Origin: Acytostelium subglobosum LB1 | Lineage: Eukaryota > Evosea > Eumycetozoa > Acytosteliales > Acytosteliaceae | Reading direction: 5' to 3' | DNA: 64,000 bases | NCBI RefSeq assembly: GCF_000787575.1 | Contig: NW_012236522.1 | Location: 806,001 to 870,000 of the forward strand | In this document: positions 47,630-57,266 of the stretch, one piece after another | Numbering within the stretch: the first letter of the stretch is position 1 | Layout: each line of letters starts with the position of its first letter | The notes under the pieces: model-generated | The model's database searches: none | What the model saw: only the letters and a program-made list of their open reading frames with translations | What the model was told of the DNA's origin: nothing | Translations under genes and position numbers: made by a program

Positions 47630-49487
47630 TGCGATGTTGCAGAAGATATACAATTAGTTTGTTTGTTTGTTTGTTGCTGGCTGGCTGTCTTGTGTTGTTA
47701 GGCAGGTGGCTTGCTTGGGGTTGGGGTATATGTCGCGAAGGTGGAAAGTGAAGACAGCTGATTATCCGTTAAGAGTTAAGAATGTACAATATTGATTGAT
47801 TGTAGGATGGGCTGTCTTTAGGGCGAGGCATTGGAAGTTAGTATGAGCACAGTGTTGGGGAGACTATGGAGTGGTCGATGGAGTGGATATTTGGGGTGGC
47901 CCCATGGGGGACCACTTTCGATCAATCAATCAAATAGTGTATGAAAGTGTGAGGGGCGAATGAACATTGGGGGTTTGGTTTGGTCGATGGACATTGTCAT
48001 CGATCATCGGGAAAGGGTTGGATTGGGTGGGGGTGTGGCAAAAGAAGACCTTACTCTGTCTCAATGTTGGCAACAAGGATACGGTATAGACAGACAGACA
48101 GGGGCAAGTAACTTAGGATAACAGTGCAAGTTAAACTTGTTGGTTGTTGTTGGTGTTGTGTGAATGGAAATAGTGATAGTGATAGAGTAGTGATAGAGTA
48201 TTATTATTCACACAAGAGGGTTGGGTGATTGTGAGAGTGATGGATAGAGTGTGCTGTGTTGATCAACACTACCTTCTCACTCACTTCACACCATACAAGA
48301 CAATAATAATTAATAATAATAACAATATTCAAACGCAACTTTACAAAGCTGGATGTATGGAAAGATGGATGTATCCGTTGGCCGGGTGAATGATTGTTAC
48401 GAGGAGTAGTAGTAGTGCTCCACAGCAAGTGGCAATATTCATTGATGAAAATGTGTAGGTGGGGTGGTGCGGTGATGTGTTGTGATGACCACTTACATTT
48501 ATATATATGTGTGTGTGATTGTGATTGTGTTGCTTGCGTGTGCTGGACTGAACTGGAATGACAGGGAATTGGACTGGGTGATTATATTTGTGTGTTGTGT
48601 TGTGTGTGTTTGTATAACACTAATGATTGATTGATTGAGTGAATGATTGAGTGAGTGATGAATGAATGGTCGTGTGTTGTGTGATTGTTTGTTTGTTTGT
48701 TGGTGGATATGAGCAACCTCAAGATTGACCGGTAGGTGAGTGATTGAATAACGCGTTTAATGTTGTGTTGATTGATCAGAGAGAGAGATGTGTGATGGTG
48801 ATGTGGTGTGGATGGGGGGTCAATTGCAAAGGTGTAGAAGGTGGTGTGGTAATTAATGGAGAGTGTGTGTGCTTGGAGTTCATCGCAACTGAGGGGTGTA
48901 GTGTGAGTGTGAGTGTGAAGGGGTATACATACATTATATGTTGTTGTATCTGTATTTGTTTGTTTGTTGGTTGTTGTATCTCTTTACAATTTAATTATAT
49001 GTGTGTGTTGTGTGTTTGTTGTGTGTATGTAGACTAATTATATTGAGTGTGTTATTGGTGGTAGTGGTGTTGAATGTAAATTAAGGCTCACCACATCAAC
49101 TTCAATTAAACAGCTTGGACTGGGTTACCCCCGAACCATCTTATTTTAATTAAAAGTTTGAACAGCTGTTCATCACGAATAGGGGTATGTGTGTGTGTGG
49201 TGTGGGTGATTATGAAAAGACCCTTCCGTTCAATTCAAACACACACATATTCACCTGACAACTGACTGAGCTAAAGGCCATGATCAAATTGCTTTGATCT
49301 CGAGGCCTATCTCACGAGAAACATAGCTCCCTACAGGTATCAAACATTCAAAAGTTGAATAAATTGCAGATGTTCGCTGCAACTCTATCGATTGATTGAT
49401 TGATTGAATGATGGCGCCTGACATGACTGACGAGGCTATTTCGGCCAGCGTCCAATCACCGAGTGTGATTGGATGTTGTAGGTTAAA
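47630..49487. other. 1.9 kb gene-poor, G/T-rich intergenic region
   Basis: Upstream of the zinc-ribbon gene. The plus strand is strongly G/T-biased (GTGTGTG, TTGTTTG and GATTGATT runs, especially 48480-49060). Small ORFs are low complexity. A hairpin at 49275-49308 is listed separately. Long promoter regions of developmental regulators would fit, but no defined element is seen. Confidence 0.45.
49275..49308. other. Hairpin, possible small structured RNA or terminator
   Basis: A 7-bp perfect stem GATCAAA/TTTGATC with a four-base loop sits inside a second 5-bp stem AGGCC/GGCCT. It is isolated in gene-poor sequence. Whether it is transcribed is unknown. Confidence 0.25.
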
Positions 49488-49697
49488 TCAGGTGATGCAG
49501 TGACTGCTGATCGACTGGAGGTCTTTATGGATAGCTTTGATCAATGCTTTCTGCCTATCAGATGATCCGATGGATACTTCATGTACATTGTAGTTGTTGT
49601 TGTAGATGATTTTGTTATTGATGTTGTTGTTGGAGGTCATCATCAGCTCAATCTCTGTATCAACAACAACAAGATCATAATCATTGGAAACTACCAA
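49488..49697 (-). other. Small open frame of doubtful status
   Basis: Sixty-nine codons with an Asn-rich centre. The start (VVSNDYDLVVVDTEIEL) looks protein-like, but there is no homology I can recognise, no defined promoter and no good exon partner. It may be noise. Confidence 0.2.
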
Positions 49698-49956
49698 TAA
49701 GAACCAATTTTGACAGGAAATAACTGATCATGTGGCCTATGATCAATATCAAAAGGAGGCGAATCCATTGTCTATCTCGGAACAAGTTAACTTAAAGTCA
49801 GCGAAGTTTGATTTGATCATCCAATGGTTCATTGCCATCGGTATTAACTTAAGGAGGTCCACATAGTCATCATACATTATTCAAACATATGATATTTAAT
49901 ACTCTAGGTTATCCAAACTTAATATTATCTATTCTGGTGATGATGTTTGAGCAACT

Positions 49957-50602
49957 CTATTTCTTTGGAGCTCCTCCAACGTTTAGTGGCTCAGCAATTC
50001 TAATGAATTGATCTAATAAGTCTGACCTTGATACAATACCAGTCAACTTGCCTTCATCATTTACAACTGGTATTCCAGTGATACCATAATTGACCATTGT
50101 CTTACAAGCTGTCAAAGTAGTATCCTTCTCATTCAATGAATGAAGGAAGTTCTCAGGAGGCAGAACTTCGTCCACTTTATAAAACAAAGGATTGATATTA
50201 ATAATTGGACATCCACAAAGGTTGAATAATATACATACCCTTCTTTCCTCTTAGGAAATCGAACCATTCTGCCATTGACTTTGTCTCTAGTGGTGACTTG
50301 GCGTAGACACGGATGTCTCGGTCGGTGATAATACCCATTAGTTTGTATTGTTCATTGACAACGGGAAGTCTCTTCAAACCATTGTTGACCATAATCTCAA
50401 GGACATGTTCTAATGAATCGGTTGGTTTACATCCAATAATATCTTTGGTCATAATATCCTTAAGTAATGGATTGTACTTGTGTTTCTTCTCCTCGGTCAT
50501 TGAAAAGACATCATCGGTCATGACATGGTCCCTCTCAGACATTTGTTCAGTCTGTTGTGGCTGGTGTTGTTGTTGATGAGATTGTTGTTGTGTTGTTGAC
50601 AT
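49957..50602 (-). CDS. Two-CBS-domain protein
   Basis: Exons are 50239..50602 and 49957..50174, joined in phase 1, giving 193 residues. After a Gln/His-rich leader come two CBS motifs forming one Bateman pair. The first is LKDIMTKDIIGCKPTDSL to LMGIITDRDI. The second is VDEVLPPENF, TACKTMVNYGITGIPVVND, GKLTGIVSRSDLL. Such pairs bind adenosyl ligands and sense energy state. No other domain is attached, so the partner protein is unknown. A same-strand upstream frame overlaps its start. Confidence 0.88.
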
Positions 50603-50840
50603 CTTTCTCTCTCTCCTCCAATCTTTCTTTCAATATTTCTTTTTGTTGTTGTTGTATCTCTGTTGTTGTACAGCCAGTTGCTACTTGATATGCTTTATCT
50701 CTTAGATTCAATCTATCAGTTTCCAAAATACTCTGGGCAAAAGTCTGGTTATTATTAATATTATTATAATCTTGTCGAGTATCTGTTATTCTATCCCTTT
50801 TGAATTTATTATCCATTGAGTGAGGGATATCCGTATTCAA
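50547..50840 (-). other. Overlapping upstream open frame (97 codons)
   Basis: Begins 238 bp upstream of the CBS-protein ATG and ends 56 bp inside that gene, in another frame. The sequence is charged and helical (RDKAYQVATGC, EILKERLEEREKD) and not purely repetitive. It could be an upstream ORF, an alternative product or chance. Confidence 0.3.
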
Positions 50841-51193
50841 TAATATAATGAATGAATGAAAGAGGGAAAGAGTGAATGAAGTTAGACATTACCCATACAC
50901 AAAGTCAAACACCCCCCTTGTGTGACCAACTAATTAGAACCCACACAAACAACAATGAGAACCAAGACTTTGTCGACTTAATGACGGTGTGGTACCCCAA
51001 CACTCTTCCAAAGGATAAACAATACCATAAAAGGCAATAGATAGAATATGAATTATCTTTCCATTGATTGAAAGGATGATTGATTAATATTAATCAATAC
51101 TATGATTTTAATTCTTAGTAATAATAATATTGTTATCTCTTCAGTGTAAGTGGGTAGATGACATGTAGTTATCAAGGCTTATTCAAAAAAAAT
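50841..51193. other. Intergenic region
   Basis: About 350 bp of AT-rich spacer. Nothing beyond short repeats was found. Confidence 0.35.
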
Positions 51194-51436
51194 AAGAATG
51201 AAGACTTTACTCTTTGTAAAGGCAGTGGAGTACTTCCTTGTGTCCGTTGCAAAGCCACAGGCTACCAGTTACCAGACGATTATTGGCCCAAGACCAAAGG
51301 TAGCATTTGTACGATTTTGTAGTGTAATATTACATGTTTATTGAATGGTCCAAAGGAAGTGAAGACTATTCTACTCTGTCCCCGGCACGATTGGCTTAAA
51401 CTGGGTCCAGTTAGCTTGAAGGACTTTGGACAATGA
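51194..51436 (+). pseudogene. Possible remnant of a DnaJ-type zinc-finger protein
   Basis: One frame reads LCKGSGVLPCVRCKATGY, resembling the CxxCxGxG zinc finger of DnaJ and small BSD2-like proteins. The first Cys of the pattern is missing. After about 51295 the frame meets a stop, and later codons (VKTILLCPRHDWLKLG) could be another exon in the same frame. No start codon or full splice solution was found. Low confidence. Confidence 0.25.
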
Positions 51437-51456
51437 TTTTCAATATGATGTCCAAA

Positions 51457-53057
51457 CTATGATTGATTGATTGGTTGGTTCACAATACTCCGCCAGAGCA
51501 AAAGAAGTGGGACCCTCTTAATAAAGCCGCAACGCAAAAGGTTGATCGAGTGCCGGAAATACAGGTCGGCAGACATGCGATACAGCCAAAGGTAGTGATC
51601 ATTGAACAAAAGAGGCAGTCTAATGTCAACCACCGAGATTGGCAGCATCTCCAAGAGATTGGGATTGTGTTTGATGAACACTCGACATGGCTTGAATTGG
51701 CGTAAAGTCAGCGGGAAAGTATCATATTGCAGCTCATGACTATAGCCAACCAATATCAGATTTTGAAGTGCACTGGGCAGCAGCCCTTTATGCAGACTGA
51801 ACTCTGACGTGCAGAAGAGCGCAAGGTTCTCGAGCTTCTCGGGCAGAGCACGGATACCGCTGCAGGTCTTAATCTCGAGCCACCTCAAGCGGGATGGTAA
51901 CGAGGTCAGGTCTGGCGACTCTGCCAGGGGGTTGTGGTTGGTGATGGGATGAGTTCTGATGTTCAGCCGCTCCAGGCATGGGAAGCTGGACGAGGAGATG
52001 ATGTCCACGTTGTGCCAGCTAAAGTTGTGGATTGTTAACTCAACTAGTGAGATGTGCTGTTCAAAGCTTGGCGGCGGATAGATGACGTCCAGCATCTTAA
52101 GGTTTGCATTGTCGATCAATGTGTTGGTGTAGTAGCCGATGGTCAGACTTGTGAGCGAGCTCGGCACGACCAATGACTTGTAGGACTCGTGAGCAGGTAT
52201 CCTGAGCTCGGTGAGTGCCGGTGGCAACACCCTGTCGAGACTTTGAGAATACTGATCACCAAGGCGAAGTGTTTCAAGTCCAGTGGGCAAGGCGTTTTGT
52301 CCTAATGGATGATTCCATGCATCAGGAAGCGAAAGGTACTTCAAGCCAGCCGGCAACATGTTGTCGAGCGTGCCGCTGAACTGGGCATATATTGAGAGCT
52401 TGGTGAGCGTGGTAGGAAAGAAGGAGGGCTGGGCAGTCCAGGGTTCGCGACAGGTGATGCGCATGGTCCTGATCGGCATGTCGCGGAGTGGGATCGGGTA
52501 GGTCATGTCGACGGTCAAGTCGGTGACACCTCGTCTGGTCAGTTCGTCAAAGAAAGTTCCCATATGAGCCCACTCCGCCTCCAGTATCGAGTCGTCGAAT
52601 CTGATTGATTCGATTAAAGGTAGCTCTAGTATCTCGTGCTTCCAAGAATGATCGCCCTCGCCACCTACAAAGTTCGCCATATTGTCGATCGGTCAGTTGT
52701 AAAGATTAGCACTTCAGCTCCACCACAACTCCATGGAGCCATACCAGTGATGAACGTGCGGTCGTAGCAGGAAGCAATGTATTCGAACTGACCCATAGGT
52801 ATGCGTGTCGACGAGAAGACACAGATTGTGAACCATTTGCTCTTGAATGACTCGTCGAACACGTGTTTGTAGGAGTTCAATCGAATGACACTCTCCCCAT
52901 AGTCGGAGGAGGTTGCCAGTGCCCGAGTCTCAAAGCTCATATACTTGTCACGATGTTCAAACCATCTCTTGCATACCAATGATAACATCAGACGATCCAT
53001 GTTACTGTCCACGAACGATACAATCAGTCGCAACACTGTAATTGGCAAAGACTCCAT
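51457..53057 (-). CDS. F-box/FNIP-repeat protein
   Basis: Exons are 52745..53057 and 51457..52664, joined in phase 1 by an 80-bp GTATGG..TTGTAG intron, giving 506 residues. Without that intron the region looks like two overlapping genes. The N-terminus fits an F-box (LPITVLRLIVSFVD...LMLSLVCKRWF). The rest contains FNIP/LRR-like repeats with the recurrent LP..L..L pattern (LPAGLKYLSLPD, LPTGLETLRLGD, LPPALTELRIP, LPSRLRWLEIK). FNIP families are greatly expanded in dictyostelids and are thought to supply targets to SCF ubiquitin ligases. Confidence 0.85.
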
Positions 53058-53314
53058 TATCGATCTTGATTGATTGATTGGTTGATTGATTCTAGCATTA
53101 TATATCTATGAATTTACTAAAGTATGAACTCATGCCGACTCAACTATTGTAGTGATCATCCATCACCTGGGGAATGAACCATAAATAGAACCCAGAATTT
53201 TCTTTGAATATGACTCATTTAATCAAATCAATTATTCAATCAAACAAAATAATGAAGCCCAAACTATTATTATACTTATTTATATATACAAATATATAAC
53301 AAACAAATAATAAG
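53058..53314. promoter_or_regulatory. Head-to-head spacer between the FNIP and ADP-ribosylglycohydrolase genes
   Basis: 257 bp, AT-rich, with a TTATATATACAAATATATAA run at about 53279-53298 just before the ARH start. It must carry both promoters. Confidence 0.4.
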
Positions 53315-54244
53315 ATGAGTAATAATAATATGGTCGATGGTTTGAGTGCACAAGTGATGAGTGAGAAGTACATTGATGCTATACTAGGTACAATCTATGG
53401 CAATGCGCTTGGTGATGCCTATGGATTAGCAACAGAGTTTATGAATCGTCAACAGATACAACAGAAGTATCCTGATCAACAACAACTCATACCCTTCCCA
53501 GACTATCTCGCCAATCGTCATAATCACAGATGGGACAAAGGTGATTGGTATGTTAACATCACTCTCTCTATTCATTCATTCCTTGATTGATCAATAACTC
53601 ACTCATTCAATCAACAAACGTTGTAGGACTGACGACACTGATCAGATGATTGTGTTGATGCAGATGTTGACTGAGAAGGAGGGAGTTGTGGATGTGGTCA
53701 ATGCTGCAAAGAGATTGCATGGTTGGATTGAGAATGGATTTCCAGAGCTTGGTGATGTCTCTGGAATGGGCTTTGGACAGACTGTGATGGCAGTGACGAC
53801 ACACCCTCAGTTCATGAAGGACCCTATCAAGACTAGTAAAGAGGTGTGGATCAGGATGAACAGATCAATGGCCGCCAATGGAGCAGTGATGCGAACATCA
53901 ATACTTGGATGCTCATCCACTCATTCAAAGGAGATAGTGCTGAGGAATACGATTAGATGTGCGCAGATCACTCATTATGATCTACGTTGTATAATATCAT
54001 GTACTACCATCACCTACATCTTGGCTGCACTGATTAGGATGTTCAAAGAAGACCCCGCAACATCAATCACTGACTCGATCATTGAGCAGCTGGTTCTGGA
54101 GGCCAAGCAACAGGCAAGGGAACTCGTCGACAGGTTGCTTGAGGGTGACTACAAGGGAGAGGTAACAAGAGAGTTGGTCGATACCCAGCTGCAAGAGTAC
54201 AACAACTACGTGGACATGAGACAGTTGGACGAGATGCAACTTGA

Positions 54245-54274
54245 TTGCTGCTAAGGTTAGCTTGGGTTCTGCAG
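54245..54274 (+). repeat. Left terminal inverted repeat of the ARH transposon
   Basis: Starts TTGCTGCTAAGGTT, then a 10-bp insert, then CTGCAGGG. It pairs with 56774..56795. Confidence 0.8.
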
Positions 54275-54406
54275 GGTTCAACGGGTGTTGTGGGTGGATT
54301 CTTCAAATATTTGTTTTGGAATCCAAGGTCCGACCCGTGATGACCCTTTGCAACCTCCAACATAGTAATAGCGACCAATTAATACATATATATAATACAA
54401 CATCTG

Positions 54407-55419
54407 ATGTCTGAGGAGCTAACCCAGTTAATAGTCACCAGAGTTAAGCAAGCAGGTGTCAAATGCTTCTTCTGCGGTACTGAGTTGGATATCTGGGTCT
54501 TGGGCAAACACCTGCCCGTGTGCGCCAAACTGTGTTACAATATCATCATTGATATGTTCCAGACTAAAGAATCACAGGAGGAGACTCACACGTTGAGGCT
54601 GCGTATAGAGGAGTTAGAGGGAATCATCAAGTCATTATCGCAACAACAACAACAACAACCACAGCCACAACAACAACAGCCACAACAACAACAGCCACAA
54701 CAACAACAGCCACAACCAACATCGTTGTCATCAACACTCACGCTTCAGCAAATGAAGACGCCAACCAAACAAGGTGCGGCAGAGAACAATAGAGAGCTGA
54801 TGAATATCACACATACCAAGAAGTTGATGGATGGAGAGACTAGCAAACAAACCAAGTGCTTCCTGCATTCCAACGTTCGAGACCCAACCAATCCCAACCG
54901 GATTATAGTAGAGGCGACTTGCAATTCACCAGAGAACAAGATCGAGAAGAAGATCATTGTCTACTATGGCGACCAAAAAATGATGATGTGCAGTGTTGGA
55001 CATATTACAAACCATACCAGGTCAATGCCCTATTTGAAGCTTGCTGTACCTGCGATTGGAGAACACGATCCAGAGAAGCCTATCATTGGAGATTCTGTCC
55101 AACATTGCCAGAACTGTTCAAAGGGTTGTTCTCGCATCTTGAAGTGTTGCCATCCAGACAGCACGTTTGGCGTCTTTGTATACTTCTGTCGATGGAACTG
55201 CCTTGTCGAGTATCTAACCAACAAACGAGAGAAATGGACTCAATGGTGCGAAGCGAACACCGGTATCTCCAGCAGGGCAACGATAGATATCGACGATAAT
55301 GCGATGTCAACAACTACATCACCACCCATCCCAGCACCCAGCCCAGCAGCACCAAGCCCAGCAATAACCAAACCAGTGTCTAAATCAAAGGCCAAGAAAG
55401 CAGCTGCAACACCAACACC

Positions 55420-55451
<32 letters not shown>

Positions 55452-55501
55452 GGAGGAACAATAAGAGGAAGAACAATACCCTTGAAGAAGGTGAAGAATA
55501 A
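54407..55501 (+). CDS. Transposon ORF1: zinc-finger, Gln-rich DNA-binding protein
   Basis: A 364-codon frame from ATG 54407. Near the N-terminus is a C2HC-type finger (CFFCGTEL, then H and C in LGKHLPVC). A helix and a long Gln/Pro tract come next. The middle has a Cys-rich block (HCQNCSKGCSRILKCCH, then FCRWNCL). The tail is Pro/Ser/Thr-rich and basic. Such accessory proteins of two-gene transposons bind the ends or recruit the transposase. I do not recognise a closer family. Its last 20 nt overlap ORF2. Confidence 0.7.
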
Positions 55502-56579
55502 ATATGCTGCCAGCAAGCTAAGTCCATTAACTGACAAATGCCATACCCTCAACTCTGCACTTACAGATCAATGGTTCAACCAAGATGAAGAGTACACAAG
55601 TTACTTCAAGCTCTCCCATAGTCAAGTGTCTCAGCTCTGTGAGAAGCACTCTTTTGAACACAAGGACATGCTCGTCTTCCTCATGAGGTGCCGCCACAAC
55701 CTTCCCTGGTACATGATGGAGCGTGTGTTCCTATATCAATTGACAATCGCTCAGCTCAGGTACTCATTCACCAAGGTGTTCGATAGATTGAAGTCGTACT
55801 GCCATGGGTACTTCCAGGATGTGGTTCACAATGGAGAGCTTCGAGACAATCATGCAGAAATATGGAAAGATGGTATTAAGCACAATGTTCATCTCATTGT
55901 GGACGGGTCAGAGCAGAGGATTCAAGTGCCGCCACACAAGACGATCAAGGATCTTGTTTATTCTGGCAAGAAATCAATGTATTCTTTGGCAGTGTTGGTC
56001 ATTTGCGATATACGTGGCAAGATCGTGTATGTAGGTAAGACAGAGGGAGGCGCCCAGCCTGACGTCTCGCTCTACAAGGATGCTGCACCTAGACTACAGG
56101 CTCTGTTCGATGAAGATATTGTCATTCTCGGTGACAAAGGATTCAAAGGAGGTCAGAAGTACTACACCAACACCATCACCCCCAAGATCAAGTCGGCTTC
56201 ATTGATCGATCATATGGAGTACACAGACAAGATGATCAGAAAACGCACGCTCGATGAGCATCGCCTGCGTCAAGGAAAGGAGGCGACCAAGGTATCTAAG
56301 AAGTTGAAGGCATTGGAAGCCAAGGTCACCAAAGAAGGATTCGATGCCGAGCGTATCCTGAGAGAGAAAGATGAGAGCAATCGAATCAAGAAGGTGAGGA
56401 TCATCATTGAGAATGTCTTTGGAGAGATGAAGAAATGGAACATATTGTCAGACACAATCAGATCACTTGGCGACCTTTCTGACAACATTCAACGACACAA
56501 CGCACTCTGGACAATTATCGCATATTTGACCAATATGTTCCACTCCTTTGGACGAGACGACGATTTCTTTAAGGTCTAA
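55482..56579 (+). CDS. Transposon ORF2: DDE_4-type transposase
   Basis: About 365 codons. A helix-turn-helix-like region (LSHSQVSQLCEKHSF, YQLTIAQLRYSFTKVFDRL) precedes the catalytic core. Core landmarks are the first Asp in LIVDGSEQRI, YSGKKSMYSLAVLVICD, the second Asp in VILGDKGFKG, and the Glu in IIENVFGEMKKW. This is the DDE superfamily nuclease seen in IS5/Harbinger-like elements. The frame has no ATG near its start (55482 is TTG). It is open upstream to about 55365 through a CAA/ACA repeat inside ORF1, so translation may use frameshifting, splicing or a non-ATG start. Confidence 0.82.
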   Translation: MKKVKNKYAASKLSPLTDKCHTLNSALTDQWFNQDEEYTSYFKLSHSQVSQLCEKHSFEHKDMLVFLMRCRHNLPWYMMERVFLYQLTIAQLRYSFTKVFDRLKSYCHGYFQDVVHNGELRDNHAEIWKDGIKHNVHLIVDGSEQRIQVPPHKTIKDLVYSGKKSMYSLAVLVICDIRGKIVYVGKTEGGAQPDVSLYKDAAPRLQALFDEDIVILGDKGFKGGQKYYTNTITPKIKSASLIDHMEYTDKMIRKRTLDEHRLRQGKEATKVSKKLKALEAKVTKEGFDAERILREKDESNRIKKVRIIIENVFGEMKKWNILSDTIRSLGDLSDNIQRHNALWTIIAYLTNMFHSFGRDDDFFKV

Positions 56580-56773
56580 TTTATCATACAACAACAACAA
56601 CAACCACAACAACAACTACAACAACAACAATAAAAATATAAATATTTAATTAACATCAGATAAGGTTTGAAAGGGTTCCCCTTGCTGTTCCAAGGGTTGT
56701 CCAGGGTCGAACCAGCTCGAACCCAAGGATTGAGACCGCTGAAAAATGAATTCTCTGCGTAACCTTGACTATC

Positions 56774-56795
56774 CCCTGCAGAACCTTAGCAGCAA
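56774..56795 (-). repeat. Right terminal inverted repeat of the ARH transposon
   Basis: Read inward on the minus strand: TTGCTGCTAAGGTT followed directly by CTGCAGGG. Confidence 0.8.
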
Positions 56796-57147
56796 CCAAC
56801 TGGACAAGTCCGATTCGATTGGCTATACGTACAAGTGCATGGCGAGTGGTGTCTGGGGCCTGCGCTCATCATTGCCATTCCGCGAGACATTGGACCAACT
56901 CATCAAACAAGGTGGCGATGCCGATACCAATGGAGCGGTGTGCGGTGCAATGATTGGATGCAAGATTGGCTATTCACAACTGCCAAAGGACATGTTGGAT
57001 GCGCTTCCCAACAAGAAGTGGCTCGATAACTTAGTCGTCCAGTTCATCAACAAGGTAGTGCTCAATCCCAATCAATCCACAGATCTCGAGCAACAGATAC
57101 TGAAGGAGGAGGACACGACAAGTCCATCATCATGTATCATTTCCTAA

Positions 57148-57266
57148 TCAGGACAACAGACTTGTCCCATAAATTATATCTTTGTCCCCCACCCCATTCC
57201 CTCATTCAAAGTATCTCATTATTTGATTGAGTATGAGTCAGAGTTAGATAGAGATAGAGATATAGA
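57148..57266. other. Short intergenic spacer
   Basis: About 120 bp with a GATAGAGATAGAGATA repeat before the next start codon. Confidence 0.35.

Larger units (their letters stand above)
54245..56795 (+). mobile_element. DDE-transposase DNA transposon inserted in the ARH gene
   Basis: A 2551-bp element. Its ends are inverted repeats sharing TTGCTGCTAAGGTT, followed on both sides by CTGCAGGG. On the left side 10 bp separate the two blocks. Host sequence on both sides is duplicated with drift: GCAACTTGA at 54236-54244 and CCAACTGGA at 56796-56804 (7 of 9 identical). Inside are two overlapping open frames: a zinc-finger/Gln-rich protein and a DDE_4-type transposase of the IS5/Harbinger group. 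The duplication length does not match the 3-bp TWA of classic Harbinger, so the subfamily is open. Both frames look intact, so the element may be autonomous. Confidence 0.88.
53315..57147 (+). pseudogene. ADP-ribosylglycohydrolase (ARH/DraG family) split by a transposon
   Basis: Removes ADP-ribose from proteins or related substrates. Host pieces are 53315..53547, 53627..54244 and 56797..57147. The first metal-binding motif TDDTD is formed at the exon 1/2 junction (W-TDDTDQ). The second, GGDADTNGAVCGAMIGC, is in the 3' piece. Between them lies a 2.55 kb DNA transposon that causes a stop two codons after MQLD. The 3' piece resumes in the same frame with QLDKSDSIGYTYK, so the host gene reads cleanly if the insert and one target copy are ignored. 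Host parts show no other damage, which suggests a recent insertion. A heterozygous or polymorphic insertion is also possible. The gene ends with a CIIS tail. Confidence 0.9.

Noticed and set aside
48744-49037. Plus-strand 97-codon frame rich in Cys and Val
   Set aside because: Product of GTGTGT and TTGTTTG repeats; no protein family signal.
49250-49345. Possible tRNA (TAGCTCAGT-like box A on the minus strand)
   Set aside because: No box B, no acceptor stem and no anticodon arm at the right spacing.
56578-56640. (CAA)n tract after the transposase as a separate repeat element
   Set aside because: It is a simple repeat inside the transposon, before its right end.
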